This document shows, in pieces, positions 44,210 through 50,989 of a stretch of DNA of 64,000 nt (position 1 is the stretch's first letter; every line of letters starts with the position of its first letter). Source of the stretch: AC-32 sp963715575 (GTDB taxonomy: Bacteria; Actinomycetota; Thermoleophilia; Gaiellales; Gaiellaceae); assembly GCA_963715575.1 (NCBI GenBank), contig OY970250.1, forward strand, positions 2,356,001 to 2,420,000, read 5' to 3'. Made by a program: the position numbers and the translations under genes. A model generated the notes under the pieces. It searched no databases. It was not told the origin of the DNA and was given only the letters and a program-made list of their open reading frames with translations.

Positions 44210-44517
44210 GCCGTCCTCCTCTCGTCCTCGGCCATCGCCTTGAAGGCGGCGAGGGCCTCGCTCCAGAAGTCGTCGAAGTAGTCGCGGAGCTCTCCCAGCC
44301 CGTCCCGATCGAGCCGGTAGATCCGCCGCGTGCCGTTGCGTCGCTCGGTCACGAGGCCGGCCTCCTTCAACACGCGCAGGTGCTGCGAGACGGCGGGCCG
44401 GCTGACCGGCAGCTCGTCCGCGATCTCGCCGACCGCCTTCGGGCCTTCGCGCAACTGCTCGAAGATCGCCCGCCGGGTTCGGTCGCCCAGCGCATCCATG
44501 GCGTCTCTGTAAGCCAT
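44206..44517 (-). CDS. ArsR-family transcriptional regulator
   Basis: 103 aa winged helix: LGDRTRRAIFEQLREGPKAVGEIA, recognition helix SRPAVSQHLRVLKEAGLV, and wing RRNGTRRIYRLD. It lacks the CxC metal box of ArsR/SmtB, so it is of the non-metal type paired with SRPBCC proteins. The promoter in front carries two symmetrical sites that it probably binds (44519-44546), giving autorepression. Confidence 0.92.
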   Translation of the reverse strand: MAYRDAMDALGDRTRRAIFEQLREGPKAVGEIADELPVSRPAVSQHLRVLKEAGLVTERRNGTRRIYRLDRDGLGELRDYFDDFWSEALAAFKAMAEDERRTA

Positions 44518-44518
44518 G

Positions 44519-44556
44519 ACTTACGTAAGTGTATGCTTACGCAAGCGTGGCGTCAA
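44519..44556 (-). promoter_or_regulatory. ArsR promoter overlaid by two operator copies
   Basis: On the minus strand TTGACG (44551-44556), 17-base spacer, TACACT (44528-44533), then 10 bases to the ATG. The perfect palindrome ACTTACGTAAGT (44519-44530) overlaps the -10 box and start site, and a second copy GCTTACGCAAGC (44535-44546), offset by 16 bases, fills the spacer. Confidence 0.8.
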
Positions 44557-44559
44557 GCA

Positions 44560-45483
44560 TCAGCCGACGTGCAGGCGGAAGACCTCCGTCCCGCCGGAGC
44601 TCGGGACCCAGATGTCGCCGAAGGCGCCGGCCGCCGGGAACGGCCTGCTGCCGACCGGGATCGTCTCGATCACCCTGTTCGTGGCCGGGTCGATGCGCGA
44701 GACCGTGTCCGAGCCGACGTTGGGCACGAAGACGGTGCCGTCCGAGGCGACCGCTGCGTTCTCGGGCCCTTGGCCGACGCGGATCGTGGCCACGACCTTG
44801 CGACTCTTCGGGTCGATCCGCGAGACGGTGTTCGAGCCGTTGTTCGAGACCCAGACGGCGCTGCTCGTCACCGCGACCGAGCGCGGCTTCTGGCCCACGC
44901 GCACGCTCGTCACGCGGTTCGTGCGCGCGTCGATGCGGAAGACCCGGTTGCCGAAGAGCGAGCCGACCCAGACGGCAGCGCCGCCGTAGCGGAGATTCGC
45001 CGGGCCGGAATTCGGGATGTGGATCCGCCGGCCGACCTTGTTCGTCTTCGGGTTGATGCGGTCGACGTAGGCGCGGTTCGGCTCCGTCGCCCAGACCGAG
45101 GCGTCGCCGTACGCGACGTCCCAGATCTGGTCGCGCATCGGGATCCGCTTGGTCACCTTCATGCGAGCGGGGTCGACGCGGATCACGGAGCGAGTCCCGT
45201 AGCCGTCGACCCAGACGCTGCCCGCGCCGATCGCGACCCCGCACGGCCCGAACCCGACGTCGACGGAGCCGGTGACGGCATTCGTGGCCGGGTCGATGCG
45301 CGTGAGGAGCCCGGCGCCGCCGACGCCGACCCACACGCTGCCGAAGCCGCCGGTCTCCGAGCACGGGCCGGCGCCGGTGTCGATCTTCGCCACGACCTGC
45401 GTGCTCGCGGACGCCGCGAGCGAGGCCACGACGACCACGCCGGCGACGAGGATGCTGCTGCAGAAGGCCACGATTCGTCTCAT
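44560..45483 (-). CDS. Secreted YVTN/NHL-type beta-propeller protein
   Basis: 307 aa with a signal peptide (1-27). Seven or so blades of the form SVWVSNNGSNTVSRIDPKSRKVVATIRVG. GAAGGGG precedes the ATG. Similar to YncE-like and Vgb-like propellers; ligand unknown. Divergent from the MocR gene, with which it shares a control region. The stop lies only 3 bases from the -35 box of the ArsR promoter. Confidence 0.88.
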   Translation of the reverse strand: MRRIVAFCSSILVAGVVVVASLAASASTQVVAKIDTGAGPCSETGGFGSVWVGVGGAGLLTRIDPATNAVTGSVDVGFGPCGVAIGAGSVWVDGYGTRSVIRVDPARMKVTKRIPMRDQIWDVAYGDASVWATEPNRAYVDRINPKTNKVGRRIHIPNSGPANLRYGGAAVWVGSLFGNRVFRIDARTNRVTSVRVGQKPRSVAVTSSAVWVSNNGSNTVSRIDPKSRKVVATIRVGQGPENAAVASDGTVFVPNVGSDTVSRIDPATNRVIETIPVGSRPFPAAGAFGDIWVPSSGGTEVFRLHVG

Positions 45484-45512
45484 CAGAACCCCTTCGAGCG
45501 TTGACGGAATGC

Positions 45513-45549
45513 AGGCTAGAGGCGCGATTGGCCACTGTTAAGGTCCACA
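45513..45549 (-). promoter_or_regulatory. Promoter with MocR-type direct repeats
   Basis: For the propeller gene: TTAACA (45536-45541), 17-base spacer, TAGCCT (45513-45518). On the same strand TGTGGACC (45542-45549) and AGTGGCC (45530-45536) form a direct repeat with 13-base period that covers the -35 box. The AGTGG-type repeats resemble sites described for PdxR-like MocR regulators, and the MocR gene starts 15 bases away on the other strand. Confidence 0.5.
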
Positions 45550-45563
45550 TCGGTATCGATTTC

Positions 45564-46955
45564 ATGGACCAGTCGAGCCAAGCCCGCGAGCTGCTCGTCG
45601 AGCTCGACCGCGGTGCGCCCGAGACGCTTTCGCAGCAGCTCGAGGGGCAGCTGCGGAGCGCCGTGCGCACGGGGCGGCTGAAGCCGGGAACGCCGCTGCC
45701 CTCGACTCGCGCGCTGGCGGCACAGCTCGGCGTGTCGCGCGGCCTCGTGGTCGGCGCCTACGCCCAGCTCGGGGCGGAGGGGTACCTGCTCCTTCGCCGA
45801 GGCGCGAGCCCGCGCGTGGCGCGCGTCGCGGCCTCGCCCGAGCCGGCCGTCACCGCGCAGGCCGACCAGCCGGCCCACAACCTGCGCCCCGACCTGCCCG
45901 ACTACTCCGCCTTCCCGCGCGACAGGTGGCTCACGTCCTACCGCGCCGCGCTGAAGGCCGCCCCCGACGTCGCGCTCGCCTACGGCGACGTGCGTGGCGC
46001 CAGGTCGCTCCGGTCGGCGCTCGTGTCGTACCTCGGGCGCGTGCGCGGGGTCTCCGCGACCGCCGAGCACGCCTTCGTCTGCGGCGGCTTCGCCCAGGCG
46101 ATCGGGTTGCTCTGCACGACTCTGCGGCGCTCCGGGCGCTCGTCGATCGGCGTCGAGGATCCCGGTCATGCCGTCATCCGCGAGATCGTCGCCCGCACCG
46201 GCCTGCGCCCGGTCCCGATCCCGGTCGACGACGAGGGGATCGACGTCGACGCGCTCGAAGCCGCCGGGCCGGACGCGGTGCTGGTCACGCCCGCTCATCA
46301 GTTCCCGACCGGCGTCGTGCTGTCGCCGGAGCGCCGCGCGCGGCTGCTGGAGTGGGCCGAGCGGCGCGACGCGATCGTCGCCGAGGACGACTACGACGCC
46401 GAGTTCCGCTACGACCGCGCGCCGGTCGGCGCATTGCAGGGTCTCTCGGCGGACCGGGTCGCATACCTCGGCTCGGCGAGCAAGACGCTTGCCCCGACGC
46501 TGCGTCTCGGCTGGCTGCTCCCGCCGCCGCGACTCGTCCGTCCGCTCGCCGACGAGGTGCTCTACGCGGTGATCGCGCCTCCGCGGCTGGAGCAGCTTGC
46601 GTTCGCGGACTTCCTCGAGCGCGGCGAGCTCGACCGGCACCTGCGTCGCATGCGGCTCCGTTACCGGCGCCGGCGCGACGTGCTGCTCGAGGCCCTCGCG
46701 GAGAAGCTGCCGCAGGTCGAGGTGCGCGGGATCGCCGCCGGCCTGCACATCCTCGCCGTCCTGCCGCCGGGCACCGACGAGGCGCGGGTGCTCGAGGAGG
46801 CACTGGCGCGGCGGATCAGCCTCTACGGGCTCGGCGAGCACTCCGTCGCGTCCCGGCGCGAGGCCGCGCTGCTGCTCGGCTATGCGGTTTCACCGGAGCC
46901 GGCGCTCCGAGCCGCGGTGGCCAAGCTCGCCGAGGCGGTGAAGGCCGCTGCGTGA
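45564..46955 (+). CDS. MocR-type regulator (GntR winged helix plus aminotransferase)
   Basis: 463 aa. Residues 15-85 are a GntR winged helix (SQQLEGQLRSAVRTGRLKPG, LPSTRALAAQLGVSRGLVVGAY); residues 110-460 are a fold-type I aminotransferase with the PLP Lys in GSASKTLAPTLRLGW and the Asp in AEDDYDAEFRY. MocR proteins sense PLP or amino acids; PdxR, which controls pdxST, is one type. Since both pdxS and pdxT are in this window, PdxR is a sensible guess, but not proven. Start at the ATG at 45564, where the family N-terminus begins. Confidence 0.9.
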   Translation: MDQSSQARELLVELDRGAPETLSQQLEGQLRSAVRTGRLKPGTPLPSTRALAAQLGVSRGLVVGAYAQLGAEGYLLLRRGASPRVARVAASPEPAVTAQADQPAHNLRPDLPDYSAFPRDRWLTSYRAALKAAPDVALAYGDVRGARSLRSALVSYLGRVRGVSATAEHAFVCGGFAQAIGLLCTTLRRSGRSSIGVEDPGHAVIREIVARTGLRPVPIPVDDEGIDVDALEAAGPDAVLVTPAHQFPTGVVLSPERRARLLEWAERRDAIVAEDDYDAEFRYDRAPVGALQGLSADRVAYLGSASKTLAPTLRLGWLLPPPRLVRPLADEVLYAVIAPPRLEQLAFADFLERGELDRHLRRMRLRYRRRRDVLLEALAEKLPQVEVRGIAAGLHILAVLPPGTDEARVLEEALARRISLYGLGEHSVASRREAALLLGYAVSPEPALRAAVAKLAEAVKAAA

Positions 46956-46967
46956 GCGACGAAAGAC

Positions 46968-46995
46968 TTGTCAAACGGCTTCCCGCGCCGATAAT
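46968..46995 (+). promoter_or_regulatory. Leaderless promoter of the 47002 gene
   Basis: TTGTCA (46968-46973), 16-base spacer, GATAAT (46990-46995), then 6 bases to the ATG. The best-defined leaderless promoter in the window. Confidence 0.7.
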
Positions 46996-47001
46996 TCGAA
47001 C

Positions 47002-47709
47002 ATGTCTGCGGCCTCGGCGGTCACACGCGCGCGTATGCGCGAGCGAATCAGTGCGCGCGAGCTTCCCATCCCTGAGCGGTTGCTCGTGTGGGGGCTGAAC
47101 ATCGCCGTCGTGGTTGTCGTCGTCCAGACGATCGGGCACCTCGGCGACTGGCTCGCGACCGATCTCGACATCGTCCTGCTGAACGCCGACAGCGACCAGA
47201 GCATCTATCCGTGGGTCTCGGTTGTTGCGATCTTCTCGGGCGCGCTCGCCCTGTTTCTGTTTCAGCAGCTCACGGGGGCCGTCGGGTACATCCGCTGGTT
47301 GCCGTTGATCCTCGCGTACCTGTCGCTGGACGAGATGGTCGCCCTGCACGAGCGGATCGTGAGGGTGCTGAAGGCGCTCGCTGTCGACGAGTCGTACGCG
47401 CGAGTGATCTGGCCGGCTCTCTATCTGCCGCTGATCGCGGCGACGGCGCTGGCGCTGTGGCGGATGTCACGCACGTTCGTGCCGCGCGCGGCACGGTTCA
47501 TCGAGGTCGGTCTCGTGTTCCTCGGCGCCGCGGTCGTGCTCGAGGTCCTCTCGAAGGCTCTTGTGGACGACTACCCGAACATCTACCAGGTCGAGGTGAT
47601 CGTCGAACAGAACCTCGAGCTCGCCGGGTGGACGCTGATCGGCACGGCGCTCGTCTCGCACGTCGTCCGCAGCCTCCTGCGGACGCCGCCGGGCAACGTC
47701 AGCGCCTGA
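47002..47709 (+). CDS. Membrane protein of unknown function
   Basis: 235 aa, five hydrophobic segments (about 33-52, 72-92, 99-112, 130-150, 165-183) and a final one near 205-220; SLDEMVALHERIVRVL sits in a loop. Not assigned to a family. Its stop overlaps the convergent gene by 11 bases. The promoter is strong by consensus, suggesting real expression. Confidence 0.75.
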   Translation: MSAASAVTRARMRERISARELPIPERLLVWGLNIAVVVVVVQTIGHLGDWLATDLDIVLLNADSDQSIYPWVSVVAIFSGALALFLFQQLTGAVGYIRWLPLILAYLSLDEMVALHERIVRVLKALAVDESYARVIWPALYLPLIAATALALWRMSRTFVPRAARFIEVGLVFLGAAVVLEVLSKALVDDYPNIYQVEVIVEQNLELAGWTLIGTALVSHVVRSLLRTPPGNVSA

Positions 47710-48154
47710 ACTGCAGCTCGTGCCAGGACGGCGTCGGCGCCAGTTCGAGCAGCGCTCGCTCGCCGCCGGGCTCGAGGTAGGCGAACTCGGAGGCGCCCTC
47801 GTCCCAGGTGACGTCGAGCCGGCCATCCTTGACCCGGTGGTCGAGCCAGGCGCCGCGGAAGACGAGCTTGCGCAGCCAGTAGACGAGCGACTCGCCCTCG
47901 ACCAGCGAGAGCCGTTCCCAGTGCCGCACGAGGTAGCGGCCGAGCTCGCTGCGCGGCTCCTCGATCACGCCGTCGGCGGTCAGCTCGACGAGGTCGTCCG
48001 TCTCTTCGGCGTCGAGCTCGTTCTCGTCCACGAGGCCCAGGCGGAAGGCCGCCGCGCAGACGCGCTGTGCGAAGTCGGCGGTGTTGAAGCTGAAGCGGAG
48101 GCGCAGGAACTCGACGACGATGTCGTCGCCGGACGAGTAGTTGTCCGCGTCCAC
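47699..48154 (-). CDS. Hypothetical acidic protein
   Basis: 151 aa from a GTG, rich in Asp/Glu. FNTADFAQRVCAAAFRLGL and VYWLRKLVFRGAWLDHR are probable helices; no known motif. Cytoplasmic. Start supported by TATCCT 6 bases upstream. Third-position GC bias is strong, so the gene is real. Function unknown. Confidence 0.7.
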   Translation of the reverse strand: MDADNYSSGDDIVVEFLRLRFSFNTADFAQRVCAAAFRLGLVDENELDAEETDDLVELTADGVIEEPRSELGRYLVRHWERLSLVEGESLVYWLRKLVFRGAWLDHRVKDGRLDVTWDEGASEFAYLEPGGERALLELAPTPSWHELQFRR

Positions 48155-48160
48155 GGGTGG

Positions 48161-48182
48161 AGGATAGCCCCGGCTCTAGACT
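48161..48182. promoter_or_regulatory. Back-to-back leaderless -10 boxes
   Basis: Minus strand TATCCT (48161-48166) ends 6 bases before the GTG at 48154; plus strand TAGACT (48177-48182) ends 6 bases before the GTG at 48189. The two genes thus share a 34-base divergent control region. Confidence 0.6.
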
Positions 48183-48188
48183 GACCCC

Positions 48189-48470
48189 GTGAGCACGAAG
48201 GCCGCGATCGCGTCGGGGTTCGTCATCGCAGCGCTCGTGCTGGCGGTGACCTGGGCCTTCGAGATCTCGCTTTCGCGCGCAGCGCTCTTGGCGCCGGTGA
48301 TCGTGGTCTGCGCCGGCGCGGCTGCGGGGCTGGCCGTGCTCTGGGCGAAGGTCGGCTGGGAGGCGCTCCGGCGGCAGCGCCGCCCGTGGCTCGTGGCCGG
48401 CCTCGTGGTCGCCGCGTTCGCCGTGATCGCGGCGCTGTCGTTGCTCGGGCTCGAGCTTCCGCGCGAGTAA
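48189..48470 (+). CDS. Small membrane protein
   Basis: 93 aa from a GTG with three hydrophobic segments (AIASGFVIAALVLAVTWAF, LLAPVIVVCAGAAAGLAVLW, WLVAGLVVAAFAVIAALSLL) and a basic loop RRQRRP before the last. No family recognised. It lies directly upstream of recJ (31 bases). Confidence 0.65.
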   Translation: MSTKAAIASGFVIAALVLAVTWAFEISLSRAALLAPVIVVCAGAAAGLAVLWAKVGWEALRRQRRPWLVAGLVVAAFAVIAALSLLGLELPRE

Positions 48471-48501
48471 CGTCCGGGCGCCTCCGTACCGTGGACTGCC
48501 C

Positions 48502-50364
48502 ATGTCGTGGCAGCTGCGGAATGAGTGCGAGCGGGGCGAGGTCGAGAGCCTCGCGGCCGAGCTCGAGGTGAGCGAGGTGCTCGCCTCGGTGCTCGTGCGC
48601 CGCGGCTTCGACGACCCGCAGCAGGCGCGAGCGTTCCTCGCGGGCGAGCTGCCCGAGCACGACCCGTTCGAGCTGGGCGACATGCGCGAGGCCTGCGAGA
48701 CGATCCGCGCGGCGGTCGCTGCGGGGACGCGGATCTGCGTCCACGGCGACTACGACGCCGACGGGATCTGCGCGACCGCGCTGGCCGTCCTGCTCCTGCG
48801 CGAGCTCGGCGCGGACGTGACCTACCACCTGCCGAGCCGCTTCGACGAGGGCTACGGCGTCGTCGGCGAGACGCTGACGCGGCTGGCCGCCGAGGGCGTC
48901 GGCCTCGTGTTGACCGTCGACTGCGGCGTGACTGCGGTCGAGGAGGTCGCGCATGCACGCGGGCTCGGGCTCGACGTGGTCGTCACCGACCACCACCGGC
49001 CCGGCGACGAGCTGCCGGCCTGTCCGGTCGTCGGGCCCTACCGCGGTGACTATCCGTTCCGCGAGCTCTGCGGTACTGGCGTGGTGTGGAAGCTCGGGCA
49101 GGCGCTGCTGGGCGCCGACTCCGAGGCGCTCGCGCGCCACCTCGACCTCGTCGCGGTGGCGACGGTGGCCGACGTCGTGCCGCTGCTGGACGAGAACCGC
49201 GGCCTCGCCGTCGCCGGCCTGCGCGCGCTGGCACGAACGCAGAAGCCGGGCTTGCGGGAGCTGATGCGCGTCGCGCGCGTGGACGCGGCGGCGGTGGACG
49301 CAGGCATGATCGGCTTCCGGCTCGCGCCGAGGCTGAACGCGGCCGGACGGCTGGGCAGGCCCGAGGCCGCGCTCGAGCTGCTGCTGACCGAGGAGCGCGA
49401 GCCGGCCGCGCGGCTGGCGCAGCAGCTGGAGGAGCTGAACCGCGACCGACAGGCCGTCGAGGAGCGGATCCTGCGCGAGGCAATCGAGGAGATTGAGTCG
49501 TGGGCGGAGCCGCAGGGGCGTCGCCGCGCCTTCGTGGTCGCGGGCGCGGACTGGCACGAGGGTGTGATCGGGATCGTCGCCTCGCGCCTGGTCGAGCGCT
49601 ACGGGCGGCCGGTCGTGCTGATCGCCGGCACGGAGCGTGACTGGAAGGGCTCGGGCCGCTCGATCGCCGGCTTCGACCTGCACGACGGCCTGCGGCAGTG
49701 CGCGGGCCATCTCGAGCGCTGGGGCGGGCATGCCGCCGCCGCCGGGCTCTCGATCAAGCCCGAGAACCTCCCCGCCTTTGCCGAGGCATTCGCGGCGGTC
49801 GGGGACGGCACTCTCGCCGAGGACGACCTTCGCCTGCCTACGGTCGTGGACGCGCTCGTCCACGGCCCGGAGCTGACCCTCGAGCTCTGCGAGGAGCTCG
49901 CAGGGCTCGCTCCCTTCGGGCTCGGCAACCCGAACGTGACGTTGCTGCTCGCCGGCTGCGAGCTCGCCGACCTCGCGGCGGTCGGCGAAGGCAAGCACCT
50001 CAAGTTCCGCGTGCGCGCCGACGGCCGGGACACGGGAAGCGCGATCGCCTTCCGGCTCGGGCGGCAGCTCGACCGCCTGCGTCGTGTCGGCCACTATGAC
50101 CTCGCCTTCAAGCTCGAGGCCAACCAGTGGAAGGGCACGGTCGCGCCGCAGCTGAACGTGCGCCAGGTCTTTGACGCCGACGAGCGCTACCTGGCCAAGC
50201 GCGAGTGGCTGAAGGCCGAGTGGCGTAAGGAGGCGCGCGACCCTGACGCCGAGGCGATCTTCGCCGAGCTCGGCCTCACCGAGGGCGGCGCGAGGCGGCA
50301 CCTGCTCGAGTCCGAACGCTTCCGAGCGTTGCTCGAGCCGCCCGAGCTGGCGCGCGCGGCCTGA
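48502..50364 (+). CDS. recJ: Single-stranded-DNA exonuclease RecJ
   Basis: 620 aa. DHH phosphoesterase motifs: HGDYDADGICAT (motif I), LTVDCGVTA (II), TDHHRPGDELP (III) and a conserved RLNAAGRLG; the DHHA1 part carries GWGGHAAAAG (read as RWGGHAAAAGLS) and an OB fold follows (VAPQLNVRQVF). 5'-3' exonuclease in recombination and mismatch repair. The C-terminal 50 residues are extra. A TACCGT box lies 9 bases before the ATG. Confidence 0.95.
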   Translation: MSWQLRNECERGEVESLAAELEVSEVLASVLVRRGFDDPQQARAFLAGELPEHDPFELGDMREACETIRAAVAAGTRICVHGDYDADGICATALAVLLLRELGADVTYHLPSRFDEGYGVVGETLTRLAAEGVGLVLTVDCGVTAVEEVAHARGLGLDVVVTDHHRPGDELPACPVVGPYRGDYPFRELCGTGVVWKLGQALLGADSEALARHLDLVAVATVADVVPLLDENRGLAVAGLRALARTQKPGLRELMRVARVDAAAVDAGMIGFRLAPRLNAAGRLGRPEAALELLLTEEREPAARLAQQLEELNRDRQAVEERILREAIEEIESWAEPQGRRRAFVVAGADWHEGVIGIVASRLVERYGRPVVLIAGTERDWKGSGRSIAGFDLHDGLRQCAGHLERWGGHAAAAGLSIKPENLPAFAEAFAAVGDGTLAEDDLRLPTVVDALVHGPELTLELCEELAGLAPFGLGNPNVTLLLAGCELADLAAVGEGKHLKFRVRADGRDTGSAIAFRLGRQLDRLRRVGHYDLAFKLEANQWKGTVAPQLNVRQVFDADERYLAKREWLKAEWRKEARDPDAEAIFAELGLTEGGARRHLLESERFRALLEPPELARAA

Positions 50365-50369
50365 TGTCG

Positions 50370-50375
50370 TAGCAT
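50370..50375 (+). promoter_or_regulatory. -10 box of the small-protein pair, leaderless
   Basis: TAGCAT ends 7 bases before the ATG at 50383, directly after the recJ stop. Confidence 0.5.
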
Positions 50376-50382
50376 TCGCGGC

Positions 50383-50580
50383 ATGGCAGTGCTTCAAAAA
50401 CTGAAGCGGTTCCGGCTCCGCGCCTTCGACCGCAGCGACCAGCTGCAGGCCGGCAAGCGAACCGTCGAGAACACCGACGCCGGCGCGCGCACGATCAACC
50501 CGAATCCGATGGCCGGCGGGCCGGCGCAGTTCCCCCCCAACTACGTGCCCGGCGCCGACGAGGGCCGGCCGCGCCACTGA
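50383..50580 (+). CDS. Small protein, PPNYV...GRPRH family, copy 1
   Basis: 65 aa, basic. The N-terminus LQKLKRFRLRAFDR is a positively charged amphipathic helix; the middle is Gly/Asn/Pro-rich; the C-terminus is PPNYVPGADEGRPRH. The gene next door encodes a protein with the same plan and the same ending, so this is a tandem family. No known domain, signal peptide or membrane segment. The charge and helix suggest binding to nucleic acid, ribosome or membrane surface. Confidence 0.75.
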   Translation: MAVLQKLKRFRLRAFDRSDQLQAGKRTVENTDAGARTINPNPMAGGPAQFPPNYVPGADEGRPRH

Positions 50581-50584
50581 GCCG

Positions 50585-50782
50585 ATGGGGCGGATCCTGC
50601 GCAGGCTGAGACGTCTCCGCCGCTCCGGGCAGAGCCTCGACCCCGGCCGCCCGGGCGCGAATACGGATGCGCTCGCCGCGGCGGCTAGTGCCGCAGGCAG
50701 GCTCGACCCGCAGAGTGGCACGGGCCACGCCGGCGCACCGCCGAACTACGTCAAGCCGGACGACGGCCGCCCGCGGCACTGA
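50585..50782 (+). CDS. Small protein, PPNYV...GRPRH family, copy 2
   Basis: 65 aa, the same length as copy 1 and starting 4 bases after it. N-terminus GRILRRLRRLRRSG (six Arg on one face), Ala/Gly/Asp-rich middle, C-terminus PPNYVKPDDGRPRH. Shared with copy 1: Arg-rich amphipathic start, about 30 variable residues, then PPNYV-x(2-4)-D-x(0-1)-GRPRH. Probably a diverged tandem duplicate that is co-expressed with copy 1. Function unknown. Confidence 0.75.
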   Translation: MGRILRRLRRLRRSGQSLDPGRPGANTDALAAAASAAGRLDPQSGTGHAGAPPNYVKPDDGRPRH

Positions 50783-50977
50783 GCCCGGCCGGCTGCGCGC
50801 GTCGCGGCCGCCAGGGCCGCGATTCGCACGCGGACGCATCGAGCGCGACCAGCAACCGCGCCAGCCGCGCCGCCTTTCGCTCTTGTCGTCGTCTACGCAC
50901 GAGGCCCATCGTTCGAGCCGCATGACTTCCCTCCTGCGCGGGGAATTACGCACGACGGCCAGGCGAAACGCCCGGAG

Positions 50978-50983
50978 TACACT
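50978..50983 (+). promoter_or_regulatory. -10 box of the RelA/SpoT gene, leaderless
   Basis: TACACT ends 6 bases before the ATG at 50990. The preceding interval 50783-50977 holds nothing else recognised. Confidence 0.55.
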
Positions 50984-50989
50984 TTTCCT

